A DNA stretch of 64,000 nucleotides from Cupriavidus neocaledonicus (GTDB lineage: Bacteria; Pseudomonadota; Gammaproteobacteria; Burkholderiales; Burkholderiaceae): contig NZ_AQUR01000107.1 of NCBI RefSeq assembly GCF_000372525.1, positions 310,001-374,000 of the forward strand. The letters run 5' to 3'. Positions 32,976-43,076 of this stretch are shown here, one piece after another. The notes under the pieces are model-generated. The model was not told the origin of the DNA and searched no databases. It saw only the letters and a list, made by a program, of their open reading frames with translations. Made by a program: the position numbers and the translations under genes. Position 1 is the stretch's first letter; the number at the start of each line of letters is the position of its first letter.

Positions 32976-33584
32976 TCAGGGCCTGGCGCCGCGTGCCAGC
33001 CGCGCGGCCGCCTGCAGGCTGCGCACGATGCGGTCGAAGGCTGCGGCACGGGCCTCGTCGCTGCGCTGGCGCAGGGCAAAGGAGGGGTGGTAGGTAGCGA
33101 TGACCAGCCGCCCCTCATGTTCGACCGGCGTGTCCATCAAGCCCGCCAGCGTCACGCTCTTGCGGCCCAGCACCGCGCGCGCCGCGGTCGCGCCGAGCGC
33201 CACCACCACCCTGGGGTGCACTTTCTCCAGCTCGCGCTCCAGCCACAGGTTGCAGGCCTCGATCTCCTGCTGCGCCGGCGATTTGTGCAGCCGGCGCTTG
33301 CCGCGCCACTCGAACTTGAAATGCTTGACCGCGTTGGTCATGAAGAGCTTGTCGCGGTCCAGGCCCGCCGCCTGCAGCGCTTCATCCAGCAAGTGCCCGG
33401 CCGGCCCGACAAAGGGCGAGCCTTGCAGGTCTTCCTGCGAGCCTGGCTGTTCGCCCACCAGCATGATGCGCGCATGGGCCGCGCCGGCGCCGGGCACGCC
33501 CTGCGTGGCGTTGCGCCACAACGGGCAGCGCCGGCATTCGTTGAGTTCGCCGCGGCTGACAGGCGGCTTGTTGCGCTCGGGCAT
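32976..33584 (-). CDS. UdgX-like uracil-DNA glycosylase (family 4 superfamily)
   Basis: A 202-residue uracil-DNA glycosylase. It carries an N-terminal Cys pair (ECRRCPLW, Cys17 and Cys20) and a further Cys111, consistent with an iron-sulfur cluster. Motif A is GEQPGSQEDLQGSPFVGPAG and motif B is around YHPSFALR. Residues 96-100 are KRRLH, the insertion that defines UdgX (KRRIH in Mycobacterium), where the His forms a covalent bond with the uracil-bearing sugar. This makes a suicide-type, DNA-trapping glycosylase likely rather than a plain family 4 enzyme. The start MPERNKPPVS is chosen. It is a single gene. Confidence 0.85.
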   Translation of the reverse strand: MPERNKPPVSRGELNECRRCPLWRNATQGVPGAGAAHARIMLVGEQPGSQEDLQGSPFVGPAGHLLDEALQAAGLDRDKLFMTNAVKHFKFEWRGKRRLHKSPAQQEIEACNLWLERELEKVHPRVVVALGATAARAVLGRKSVTLAGLMDTPVEHEGRLVIATYHPSFALRQRSDEARAAAFDRIVRSLQAAARLARGARP

Positions 33585-33759
33585 GGCGGATGGCGGTGGC
33601 GCAGCGCGCGCTGGCGCTGCCGCCGATCCGCTGCAGGTTTCGCGCCATGGCGCCGTGTTGCGATCGGTATGGAACTTGCCTTCTCCCAAGACCGCGCGCC
33701 GGCCACGCCACCGCGCGCCATGCCTGCCGCACCGAACGCCTGACGCCTGAACCGCGCGC

Positions 33760-36462
33760 ATGCCCCAGACCATCCGCCCCGCTTCCCGCCGCCGCATCGC
33801 CGCGGAACTGTTCCGCGCGATCTGGCGCTTCCGCGCCCGCGTGCTGATCGCGGTGTCGCTGCTGCTGCTGGCCAAGGCCTGTGCCGTGGCGGTGCCGCTG
33901 ATGCTCAAGCTGGTGGTCGACGAGGTCACGCCCGCCGCGGCCGGCACCGACGCCGCGCGCCTCGGGCTGGTGGCGATGCCGGTGTTCCTGGTGCTGGCCT
34001 ATGCCATCCTGCGGCTGCTCGGCAATGCCTTCAGCGAGCTGCGCGACGTGGTCTTTGCCTACGTGACGCAGAGCACGGTGGCGGGCTTCATGGAACGCGC
34101 CTTCGCGCACCTGCATGCGCTGGGCGCGCGCTTCCACGCGCAGCGCGCCACCGGCAGCGTGATCCGCGACCTGGAGAAGGGCACCGCGGCGATCGGCTTC
34201 CTGCTGGGCGTGGCGGTCTTCACCATCGTGCCGACGCTGATGGAGATCGTGTCGGTGCTGGCGATCATGATCGGTGCCTATGGCGCGGCCTTCGCCGCCA
34301 TCATCCTGGGCGTGTTCGTGCTGTACGCGGGCTTTACCTATGTCTTCACGCAGCGGCGCATGCGCGTGCAGCGCCAGGTCAATGCGGTCGAGGCCACCAC
34401 CAACAGCAAGGTGGTGGACAGCCTGCTCAACTACGACACCGTCAAGTTCTTCGCGCGCGAGTCCTTCGAGACCCGGCGCCTGTCCGAGATGCTGCAGCGC
34501 TGGATCGGCATCAGCGTGGAAAACCAGTATGCGCTGTCGGCCCTGCATATCGGGCAGAGCCTGTGCATCGCGGTGGGGGTCGGCGCGGTGATGCTGCTGG
34601 CCACGCAGCGGGTGATCCAGGGCTCGCTGTCGGTGGGCGACCTGGTGCTGATCAACGCCTATATCATCCAGGTGGTGCTGCCGCTCAATACGCTGGGCTT
34701 TATCTTCCGCGAGTCGAACGACGCCATGACCAACGTCGAGCGGCTGTTCGCGCTGCTCGACGCCCACGGCAAGCCCGGCGAGGACAGCGACGCGCCGGCC
34801 GCGCGCCCGCTGCGCGTGAGCCGCGGCGAGATCGTGTTCGACCGCGTCAACTTCAGCTACGACCCCAGCCACCAGACCCTGTGGGACGTCAGCTTCCGCG
34901 CCGGCGCCGGCCAGACCGTTGCCGTGGTCGGCGGCAGCGGCTCGGGCAAGTCGACGCTGGCGCGGCTGCTGTTCCGGCTGTACCAGCCCGACAGCGGCAG
35001 CATCAGCATCGACGGCCAGGACCTGCGCCTGGTGACGCAGCGCAGCCTGCGCGAACTGATCGGCATCGTGCCGCAGGACACCATCCTGTTCAACGACACC
35101 ATTGCCTACAACATCGGCTACGGCCGCGAAGGCGCCACCCGCGCCGACATCGTCGCCGCGGCGCGCGCGGCGCAGCTCGACGCCTTTATCGACCGCCTGC
35201 CCGATGGCTACGAAACCCAGGTGGGCGAGCGCGGCGTGCGCCTGTCCGGCGGCGAGCGCCAGCGCGTGGCGATTGCGCGCGCGATGCTCAAGCGCCCGCC
35301 CATCGTGGTCTTCGACGAGGCCACCTCGGCGCTGGACACGCGCTCGGAGCGCGCGATCCAGCAGGAGCTGTCCGCAGTCGCGCGCGGACGCACCGCACTG
35401 ATCATCGCGCACCGGCTCTCCACCATCGTCGATGCCGATCGCATCCTGGTGATGGAGCACGGCCGCATCGTCGAAGACGGCAACCATGCCACGCTGCTCG
35501 AGCGCGGCGGCATCTACACCCAGATGTGGCAACTGCAGCAGCAGCAGCGCGAGCTGGAACGCGCCGAACGGCGCCTGGCGCTGCAGCCGGTGCGACTCGA
35601 GATCCTGCTGGCCAGCGTGGTCGACGGGCTGCGCGAGCTGATCGCCGAGCGCCATGTCAACCTGTTCACGGTGCAGAGCGAGTCGGAGCTGCGCGTCACC
35701 GGCGATCCGGGCGTGCTGCAGAAGGCGATCTGGGAGCTGTGCCAGCACATGATCGCCACCATCGAGCCGGGCGGGCGGCTGGAGCTGCGGCTCGAGCGGC
35801 TGGACGGCCAGGCTGGCCTGCGGCTGTCCGCCACGCCCGGCGAATTGCCGTTGCCGGATGTGCAGGGCCTGCATGAATGGCTGGCCGAGCACGGCGTCAC
35901 GCTGACTGCCGACGGGCCCGCGCATGCCTACCAGCTGCTGATGCCGATGCGCGCCGTGCAGGAGCCCGAGCCGCGCCGCGCGCCGGCCGCCACGCCGGCC
36001 GCCGAGCCCGCGCCCGAGGCGCCGGATGCGCAGGCGCTCAAGGGCCTGCGCGTGCTGCTGCTGGACGACGACGAGCCCACGCGCGAGGTGCTCAGCGCCG
36101 CGCTGGAAGACTACGGCGCCCATGCCATCGCGCAGCAGCGCGGCGACGACGTGATCACGCTGCTGGCCGGCACGCATCCGGGGCAATGGCCGCAGGTGCT
36201 GCTGTGCGACCTCGCGCTCGGCGAGGAAGACGGCTACACCGTGCTGCGCCGGGTGCGGCGGCTCGAGGCACAGATGCAGGTGCCGCTGGGCAAGCGCATG
36301 ACCGCGATCGCGCTGTCCGGGCACGCCGAGCCGCAGGACCGCATGCGCGCGCTGATGGCCGGGTTCCAGCTGCACCTGTCCAAGCCGGTGCGGGTGGCCG
36401 AGCTGGTGGCGGCGATCCGTTCGCTCGCGGTGCGCGCCGCGCAGGACGCGCAGGAAGCGTAG
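33760..36462 (+). CDS. ABC exporter (Atm1-type) fused to kinase-like and receiver domains
   Basis: A 900-residue protein. Residues 1-330 form an Atm1/HMT1-like six-helix exporter domain (NAFSELRDVVFAYVTQ, DLEKGTAAIGFLLG, NSKVVDSLLNYDTVKFFARE). Residues 350-590 are a complete ATPase: Walker A GGSGSGKST (Lys397), LSGGERQ from 495, Walker B IVVFDEATSALD (Asp519, Glu520) and H-loop His551. After a Gln-rich coiled linker, residues 611-730 look like a histidine-kinase ATP-binding domain (GDPGVLQKAIWELCQHMI, EPGG). It lacks the N-box Asn, G-boxes and phospho-His. Residues 762-890 are a receiver domain with Asp769/770, phospho-acceptor Asp817, Ser853 and Lys875. Atm1-type pumps move glutathione-linked metal or sulfur species; signalling control of this one is inference. 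Confidence 0.9.
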   Translation: MPQTIRPASRRRIAAELFRAIWRFRARVLIAVSLLLLAKACAVAVPLMLKLVVDEVTPAAAGTDAARLGLVAMPVFLVLAYAILRLLGNAFSELRDVVFAYVTQSTVAGFMERAFAHLHALGARFHAQRATGSVIRDLEKGTAAIGFLLGVAVFTIVPTLMEIVSVLAIMIGAYGAAFAAIILGVFVLYAGFTYVFTQRRMRVQRQVNAVEATTNSKVVDSLLNYDTVKFFARESFETRRLSEMLQRWIGISVENQYALSALHIGQSLCIAVGVGAVMLLATQRVIQGSLSVGDLVLINAYIIQVVLPLNTLGFIFRESNDAMTNVERLFALLDAHGKPGEDSDAPAARPLRVSRGEIVFDRVNFSYDPSHQTLWDVSFRAGAGQTVAVVGGSGSGKSTLARLLFRLYQPDSGSISIDGQDLRLVTQRSLRELIGIVPQDTILFNDTIAYNIGYGREGATRADIVAAARAAQLDAFIDRLPDGYETQVGERGVRLSGGERQRVAIARAMLKRPPIVVFDEATSALDTRSERAIQQELSAVARGRTALIIAHRLSTIVDADRILVMEHGRIVEDGNHATLLERGGIYTQMWQLQQQQRELERAERRLALQPVRLEILLASVVDGLRELIAERHVNLFTVQSESELRVTGDPGVLQKAIWELCQHMIATIEPGGRLELRLERLDGQAGLRLSATPGELPLPDVQGLHEWLAEHGVTLTADGPAHAYQLLMPMRAVQEPEPRRAPAATPAAEPAPEAPDAQALKGLRVLLLDDDEPTREVLSAALEDYGAHAIAQQRGDDVITLLAGTHPGQWPQVLLCDLALGEEDGYTVLRRVRRLEAQMQVPLGKRMTAIALSGHAEPQDRMRALMAGFQLHLSKPVRVAELVAAIRSLAVRAAQDAQEA

Positions 36463-36482
36463 CGCGGCACCCTGGCCGCACG

Positions 36483-37403
36483 TCAGGCGCGCGGCTCGCG
36501 CAGCCGGCGGCGCAGCTTCAGCACCTCGGGCGGGATCACGCGCCGCTCCTGCCACACCCACGGCATGCCGCCCAGCATCTCGGCCACGCCGCGCCATCCC
36601 TGGCAGCGCCACAGCTGCGGCAATGCCGCAGCGGTCTCGCCCAGCGCCACATGCCAGGGCAGCCGCAGCCAGGCGGACCAGATCGCATTGCGCGCCAGCA
36701 GTGACCGGCGCTGCGCGGGATTGCGCAGCGGACTGGGATGGTGGTGCACCACCAGTTGCGGCGCGTACACCAGCTGCCAGCCATGCGCGGCCAGATCCAG
36801 CGCCAGCAGCGTTTCCTCGCCGCCGAGGAAGAAGCGCGGATGGTAGCCGCCGGCCTGGCGGAAGGCAGCGGTGCGGAACGCGGTGGCGCCCGCCATCAGG
36901 CCCAGGATGGCGCGGCCCGGCAGCATCGCCGAGGGCAGCGGGCTGGCCGCCATGCGCGCGCAGGTCGGGTCTTCGCCGCGGTGTTCGCCCACCAGGATGC
37001 GCGCCGTCAGCGCGGCCACGCGCGGATGGCGCTCGAACATGGCGCAGGCCGCCGACAGCGATCCCGGCGCCCACCAGCAGTCGTCATCGCAGAAGGCGAC
37101 ATAGCGGGTGCGGGCCCAGTCCGCGCCCAGGTTGCGGCCGGCCGCGCCGAGGTTGCGCGCGCTGCGCAGCAGCGCCGCGTGCGGGAATTCGCTGCGCACC
37201 ATGGCCGCGGTGCCGTCGTCCGAGGCGTTGTCGACCACGGCGATGGGCGGGCGTTCGGGCAGCGCGCTCAGGCGCGCCAGCGCGGTGCGCACCGAATCGC
37301 GCCGGTTGTGGGTCAGCACCACCACGCTGATGTCGCAAGGGCGGGCGCGCGGGGACGGGCAGGCAGGGGAAGCGCTGGTTGGTATCGGCATGGGGATTGG
37401 CAT
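36483..37403 (-). CDS. Family 2 glycosyltransferase
   Basis: A 306-residue GT-A fold glycosyltransferase: ISVVVLTHNRRDSVRTAL at the nucleotide site, VVDNASDDGTA, the DDD metal-binding motif in VAFCDDDCWW, and GGEETLLALDLAAHGW near the acceptor site. There is no clear membrane segment. The N-terminus has several Met codons (MPIPMPIPTS) so the exact start is uncertain. It is the last gene of the four-gene minus-strand half of the glycan locus, three bases after the PIG-L stop. Confidence 0.88.
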   Translation of the reverse strand: MPIPMPIPTSASPACPSPRARPCDISVVVLTHNRRDSVRTALARLSALPERPPIAVVDNASDDGTAAMVRSEFPHAALLRSARNLGAAGRNLGADWARTRYVAFCDDDCWWAPGSLSAACAMFERHPRVAALTARILVGEHRGEDPTCARMAASPLPSAMLPGRAILGLMAGATAFRTAAFRQAGGYHPRFFLGGEETLLALDLAAHGWQLVYAPQLVVHHHPSPLRNPAQRRSLLARNAIWSAWLRLPWHVALGETAAALPQLWRCQGWRGVAEMLGGMPWVWQERRVIPPEVLKLRRRLREPRA

Positions 37404-37406
37404 GGC

Positions 37407-38174
37407 TCAGTCGGGGCCGGCGCCGGCCGGCTGCAGCACCCAGTAGCGCTCGGGTGCGCACAGGTCGCACAGCCGGTCTTCGCTGAACAGCTGGAGCTGG
37501 CTCTGGTAGGCGTTGAGCGCGTAGCTCTTCTGCGTCAGGTACTGCGCCACCGGCAGGTTGACGGGCGTGGCGCGCAGGCCGCTGTCCCGGCATTGCACCA
37601 GCCGCTGCTGCAGCAGGCCGGGCATGCGGCGGTAGATCGCGTCCTCGTAATACAGCCACTGCACGCCTTGCGGCGGCGCGGCTGATGCGGTTGCGGCGGC
37701 GCGCGGTGGGCTCCAGGCCGCGCCGCGTGCGTGCGCGGCCAGCATCAGCAGCCGGCAGGCGTCATGCACCAGCGCATGGTCGGAATGGAACAGCCCGAGC
37801 GGGGCCACCACTACGCCCTCGGTCTGCGTCAGCAGCACGGTGTGCAGGGCGTCGGCAAGCTGTCGGGCGGTATAGCGGCGCCCATACTGGCTGTCCCAGA
37901 AGTCCAGCCATACCGCGTGCGCGCCCAGCATGGTGAGCGCGTGGTTGTCCTCGCGGCGGCGCGACAACACCGCCTGCTCGGCGCTGGCGAAGCCGGCGGC
38001 CTGGTCCCAGTCGGGGGCCGGCATGTCCGCCGGCGGCACGCCCGCGAACACCGTCACCACCCGCGCCGCGCGCGCGGCTGCGATCAGCCCGCCGCAGCTG
38101 AACACGGCATCGTCCAGGTGCGGCGAAACCACGGTCACCGCGGCGGCGAGATCGACCACCATCGCCGTGCCCAT
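37407..38174 (-). CDS. PIG-L/LmbE-type deacetylase
   Basis: A 255-residue zinc-dependent de-N-acetylase-like protein. The metal-binding motif SPHLDDAVFSCGG is intact and HSDHALVHDA supplies the distal His. Family members deacetylate GlcNAc-linked glycolipids or small sugar conjugates. Next to glycosyltransferases it probably trims an N-acetylated sugar in the glycan made here. The start MGTAMVVDL follows the epimerase stop by 32 bases. Confidence 0.87.
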   Translation of the reverse strand: MGTAMVVDLAAAVTVVSPHLDDAVFSCGGLIAAARAARVVTVFAGVPPADMPAPDWDQAAGFASAEQAVLSRRREDNHALTMLGAHAVWLDFWDSQYGRRYTARQLADALHTVLLTQTEGVVVAPLGLFHSDHALVHDACRLLMLAAHARGAAWSPPRAAATASAAPPQGVQWLYYEDAIYRRMPGLLQQRLVQCRDSGLRATPVNLPVAQYLTQKSYALNAYQSQLQLFSEDRLCDLCAPERYWVLQPAGAGPD

Positions 38175-38206
38175 ACCGCCCCCCTCGCGCGCGCTCCGGC
38201 ACGCCG

Positions 38207-39235
<1,029 letters not shown>

Positions 39236-39302
39236 TTCCACTCTCCTTGCATTGCATGCTTGTGCGGGGCTGACGCCCTGGCGGCATCGGGCCATCCGGC
39301 CA

Positions 39303-40574
39303 TCAGGCCGCGGCGCGGCGGGCCCCGGCCTGCAGCGCCGGCGCGCCGGCGCAGACGCGCGCATAGACCGCCTCCATCTGCCGCGCGACCCCGGCCCAGG
39401 TGAAATGCGCCTGGGCGCGGCGCCGGCCCGCTTCGCCCAGTTCGCGCGCCAGCGCAGGGTTGGCGGCCAGCTGCGCCAGGCGCGCCGCCAGCGCCGCCGG
39501 CGCCCTGGGCGGCACCAGGAAGCCGGTCTGCCCGTCGACCACCGTGGAGCGGATGCCGCCGACATCGGCGCCGATCACCGGCGCGCCGCACGCCATCGCC
39601 TCCACCGGCGTGATGCCGAAGGGCTCGTACCACGGCGTGGTCACGAAGACGTCGGCGGCGCTGTAGAACAGGCGCAGGGTGTCGCGTCCGCGCCGGCCGG
39701 TAAACACCACGCGCTCGGCCACACCCTCGGCGCTGGCCACGTCCTGCAGCCGGCCGATTTCCGGCGTGGCCTGCACGCTCGGCTGCTCGGCGTTGCCGCC
39801 CACCACGTACAGGGTGGCGTCGAGGCCGGTGTCGCGGCGCAGGCAGCCCAGCGCACGGATCACGTTGTCGATGCCCTTGCGCGGCACCAGCCGGCCCAGC
39901 TGCAGCACGCGGAACCCATGCTGCGGCCATCCCAGTGCGCGGCGCGCCGCGTCGCGCGGCACCGGCGTGAACTCGGCCGCGTCGAAGCCGCACGGCACGG
40001 TCTGCACGCGCGCCGGATCGGCGCTGTACAGGTTGACCAGGTCGTCCAGGTCCTGCGGGCACTCCGCCACCACGCAGTCGGCCTCGCGCACCAGCGTGTC
40101 CTCGATGGCGAAGCGGTCGTCGGGGAAGCCGTCGGTGCTGCCCTGGTGCAGGCGGCGCACCTTGCCCAGCGCATGGAAGGTCATGACCAGCGGGATGCCG
40201 AGGGCGTGGCGCGCGCGCAGCGCGGCCAGCCCGGACATGAAGAAGTTGGCATGGAGCACGTCGTAGCCGGTGGCATCGCGGCGCACGAAGTCGGCCAGGA
40301 ACGCGCCGAAGTCCTCCATATAGGGCAGCAGCTGTTCCTTCGGGATCTGCACCGGCGGCCCCGCGGTGACGTGGATCACGCGCACGTTGGGCGCGAACGC
40401 CACCACCTCGGGCAACAGCGCCTTGTCGCGCCGCGTGAATACGTCGACCTGGTAGCCACGGCTGCCAAGCTGCCTTGCAAGATGCGCCACATAGATGTTC
40501 TGGCCGCCGCAGTCGGTGCTGCCGACACTGGCGAGTGGCGAGGCATGTTCGCTGATCAGCGCGATCTTGCGCAT
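39303..40574 (-). CDS. Family 4 (GT1-type) glycosyltransferase
   Basis: A 423-residue GT-B glycosyltransferase. The N-terminal domain has ISEHASPLASVGSTDCGGQN, followed by IYVAHLARQLGSRGYQVDVF. The C-terminal domain has LQLGRLVPRKGIDNVIRAL and the Glu-x7-Glu donor motif in EPFGITPVEAMACGAPVI. The GGQN opening resembles sucrose-phosphate-synthase/MshA-like enzymes. It is the first gene of the minus-strand glycan operon, divergent from the plus-strand operon. Confidence 0.9.
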   Translation of the reverse strand: MRKIALISEHASPLASVGSTDCGGQNIYVAHLARQLGSRGYQVDVFTRRDKALLPEVVAFAPNVRVIHVTAGPPVQIPKEQLLPYMEDFGAFLADFVRRDATGYDVLHANFFMSGLAALRARHALGIPLVMTFHALGKVRRLHQGSTDGFPDDRFAIEDTLVREADCVVAECPQDLDDLVNLYSADPARVQTVPCGFDAAEFTPVPRDAARRALGWPQHGFRVLQLGRLVPRKGIDNVIRALGCLRRDTGLDATLYVVGGNAEQPSVQATPEIGRLQDVASAEGVAERVVFTGRRGRDTLRLFYSAADVFVTTPWYEPFGITPVEAMACGAPVIGADVGGIRSTVVDGQTGFLVPPRAPAALAARLAQLAANPALARELGEAGRRRAQAHFTWAGVARQMEAVYARVCAGAPALQAGARRAAA

Positions 40575-40968
40575 GGTGGGCTCCGGTATTTTGCGGCCGT
40601 GCCCGCAACGCGGGCAGGGGCCGGGAGGTGGTGGCCCCTGCAGCTAGCGTGCCAATGCCACAGCGCTCACCACGCGCATCGCGCCCGTGAAATGGCGAGC
40701 CGATGGGGAACCGATGGAGAAGCGATATAACGGTTCTCGCCCGGCACGCGGCACCGCATAGCGCAGAAGACGCATCGCGGGGCGCCGGCCGCGGTTTGGT
40801 CATTCTTACGCCGCCCCTTTGTAATTTGCGCTTACCGATTTTTCACTTGCGGACCCTTGTAGTGCAGCGTTGCAACCGGCCCGATGTTTGCTGTGTCGAT
40901 GGCGCTCATGCAGGTCTTGCTGCACGCGCTGCCGCTGGCCTGTCATTCCACCCTCGATGGAGTTGCCC
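40575..40968. promoter_or_regulatory. Divergent promoter region of the glycan locus
   Basis: This 394-base gap separates the two divergent glycan operons. It contains a GCCCGC/GCGGGC hairpin at about 40603-40618, a GGGGCC/GGCCCC arm pair just beyond, and a lower-GC stretch at 40810-40860 (TTTGTAATTTGCGCTTACCG then TTTTTCACTTG). That stretch is the best promoter candidate for the plus-strand operon. No gene was found. An in-frame upstream extension of the next gene is not supported. Confidence 0.45.
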
Positions 40969-41487
40969 ATGCCAATGACCCCCGATGCGGGCCAGCCGCC
41001 CCGCGCTTCCCAGGCCGGCGCCAGCCGCTTCTGCGATCCCGCCGCGGCGCGGCGCGCGGTCGAGCTGGCGTTGCCGATGCTGCAGGCGTCGCTGCGCGAC
41101 AAGGCCGTCGGCGAAAGCGGCTGCATGCACGTGGTCGTGATGGATCCGACGCTGCAGCCGGGCGATTGCGCCTTCGAGGAAGCGATCCTCTATGAGCATT
41201 CGCTGCCGTCGCGCGAGGCCTGGGATGCCGACTACAGCCGCTATGCGCGCGCCAAGGCCAGCCTGAGCTGGCGCACCGGCATGGCCAGCGCGCAGGTGGT
41301 CCACTGCAGCCCGCACCGGCTGCGCAGCGACGACACCCTGCTCGGCGGCGCGGCGGTGGTGGATGGCATCGTGGTCGCCGTCAGCGGGGCCAACGCGTGG
41401 TACGACGAAGCCTTCGCCGGCTGCGTGGCGATGCTGCTGCGGGCGGTGGCGCAAGGGTCTTGTGCGCGCGCGCAGCCGGCCGGCTGA
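40969..41487 (+). CDS. HbpS/GlcG-like small protein (tentative)
   Basis: A 172-residue protein. Its second half (SDDTLLGGAAVVDGIVVAV then SGANAWYDEAFAGCVAMLL) resembles the end of HbpS/GlcG-family proteins, where a Gly-rich hairpin precedes a terminal helix; YSRYARAKASLSWRTGM is like their central helix. Family members bind haem or corrinoids or are of unknown function. The start (MPMTPDAGQ) is backed by GGAG about eight bases upstream. It is the first plus-strand gene beyond the divergent promoter; a 180-base gap follows, so membership in the glycan operon is uncertain. Confidence 0.55.
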   Translation: MPMTPDAGQPPRASQAGASRFCDPAAARRAVELALPMLQASLRDKAVGESGCMHVVVMDPTLQPGDCAFEEAILYEHSLPSREAWDADYSRYARAKASLSWRTGMASAQVVHCSPHRLRSDDTLLGGAAVVDGIVVAVSGANAWYDEAFAGCVAMLLRAVAQGSCARAQPAG

Positions 41488-41667
41488 GGGCGGCGCATGC
41501 ATGTGCGCCTGACCGTTGGCACACATTTCGCACCGGCAGCAAGCCTGCGCACCCGGAGATTCCTGTCCTCGACGCGGCATGCCAATGCCGAAAGGGTGCC
41601 AGCACCGATGTCCGATTCGTTGTCCGGATCACCGTCCACCACACACCGAACGCCAGGAACCGCCACC

Positions 41668-42438
41668 ATGCCGACTTCGCATTCGCCACGAGCCGCCGCG
41701 CAAACCGGAACCGCCATGCCGCTGCAGGACCGCACCTATCTCGTCACCGGTGCGGGCCGGGGCCTGGGCGCCGCCATCTGCCGCACGCTGAGCGCGGCCG
41801 GCGCCGCCGTGATCGTCGCCGATATCGACGACAAGCTTGCGCACGACAGCGCCGGCGGCCTGGCCGAGGCCGGCGCGCAGGCGTGGCCGCTGCACCTGGA
41901 CGTGTCCGAGCCCGCTTCCGTGCGCGCGGCCTTCGAGTCGCTGCGCGCGCGCGGCGGGCGCCTCGACGGCATCGTCAACAACGCCGCCATCGACATCACG
42001 CTGCCGGTGGACGAGGTCGATGCCGAGACCTGGCGCAAGGTGCTGATGGTCAACCTGTACGGTCCCTACCTCATGGCGCATGCCGCCGTGCCGGTGCTGA
42101 AGGCGCAGGGCGGGGGGCATATCGTCAACATCGCCTCGACCGCGTCCAAGCGCGCGTGGCCCAATGCCTCGGCCTACCACGCCACCAAGTGGGGGCTGCT
42201 GGGCTTCTCGCACGCGCTGCACGCGGAACTGCGGCCGCACGGGATCAAGGTCTCGGCAATCGTCGCGGGCGGCATGCGCACGCCGTTCCTGCTCGACCGC
42301 TTTCCCGACATCGACCAGGGCAACCTGCAGGATCCGGCCAATGTCGCCAACGCGGTGCGCTTCGTGCTGACGCAGCCGGAAGAAACCGTAATCCCCGAGG
42401 TGATGGTGCTGCCCATGAAGGAGACCTCGTGGCCATGA
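41668..42438 (+). CDS. Short-chain dehydrogenase/reductase
   Basis: About 256 residues. The cofactor site is VTGAGRGLGAAICRTLSAAG with VIVADIDD. The active site is ASTASKRAWPNASAYHATKWG (Ser, Tyr-x3-Lys). The substrate is unknown; in context it probably modifies a sugar or activated sugar. Start candidates are 41668 (AGGA upstream), 41716 (MPLQDRTYL, closest to the family N-terminus) and a longer form from 41497. Its stop overlaps the next start as ATGA, the first of several such couplings. Confidence 0.85.
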   Translation: MPTSHSPRAAAQTGTAMPLQDRTYLVTGAGRGLGAAICRTLSAAGAAVIVADIDDKLAHDSAGGLAEAGAQAWPLHLDVSEPASVRAAFESLRARGGRLDGIVNNAAIDITLPVDEVDAETWRKVLMVNLYGPYLMAHAAVPVLKAQGGGHIVNIASTASKRAWPNASAYHATKWGLLGFSHALHAELRPHGIKVSAIVAGGMRTPFLLDRFPDIDQGNLQDPANVANAVRFVLTQPEETVIPEVMVLPMKETSWP

Positions 42439-43076
42439 GCTCCGCCTCCGCGCTACGGGCGGCCGTGCTGCTGGACAAGGATGGCACGGTGTTGCACGAC
42501 GTCCCCTACAACGTCGATCCGGCGTGCATGCGGCTTGCGCCAGGCGCCGCCGCCGCGCTGCGGCTCCTGGGCGGCCTGGGCCTGCCGCTGGTGGTGGTGA
42601 CCAACCAGCCCGGGGTGGCCCATGGCCTGCATACCGAGGCCGAACTGGTGCCCGTGCGCGATCGGCTGGCCGCCATGTTTGCCGAGCATGGCGCGGCGCT
42701 GAGCGGCTTCCTGTACTGCCCCCATCATCCGCAAGGCCAGGTGGCCCCCTACGCGCGCGCGTGCCTGTGCCGCAAGCCCATGCCCGGGCTGCTGCTGCAG
42801 GCGGCCGCCACTATGCGGCTCGACCTGGCGCGGTCCTGGATGATCGGCGACATCCTCAATGATGTCGAAGCCGGCAACCGCGCGGGCTGCACCACCGTGC
42901 TGGTCGACTGCGGCAACGAGACCGAATGGCAGCTGTCACCCGCGCGCCAGCCCGACTACGTGGTGCCCACGCTGGACGCGGCAGCGCGCCTGGTGGTCGC
43001 GCGCACGCGGGCCGCGGGCGATGTCGGCGCGCCTGCATCGACGGCCGCGCCACCCTGCCATGCGGAGGCGCCATGA
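42435..43076 (+). CDS. GmhB-like HAD phosphatase
   Basis: A 213-residue HAD-family phosphatase. The nucleophile motif is LLDKDGTVLHDVPY; motif II Thr is in VVVTNQPG; and KPMPGLLLQAA with MIGDILNDVEAGNRAG completes the site. The zinc loop CPHH...CLC matches GmhB, which dephosphorylates D,D-heptose 1,7-bisphosphate at C7. This suggests a heptose-phosphate or related sugar-phosphate substrate and fits the two heptosyltransferase-type genes downstream. It is coupled to both neighbours by ATGA overlaps. Confidence 0.88.
   Translation: MSSASALRAAVLLDKDGTVLHDVPYNVDPACMRLAPGAAAALRLLGGLGLPLVVVTNQPGVAHGLHTEAELVPVRDRLAAMFAEHGAALSGFLYCPHHPQGQVAPYARACLCRKPMPGLLLQAAATMRLDLARSWMIGDILNDVEAGNRAGCTTVLVDCGNETEWQLSPARQPDYVVPTLDAAARLVVARTRAAGDVGAPASTAAPPCHAEAP

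Noticed and set aside
33382..37074. A 1,230-codon open frame opposite the ABC exporter
   Set aside because: Composition is His/Arg/Gln/Ala-rich with no motifs, while the plus-strand protein has complete ABC and receiver motifs. It is an antisense artefact of codon bias.
40870..40968. Longer N-terminus for the HbpS/GlcG-like protein
   Set aside because: The extension lies in the divergent promoter region, is not family-like and lacks a ribosome-binding site, whereas the ATG at 40969 has one.
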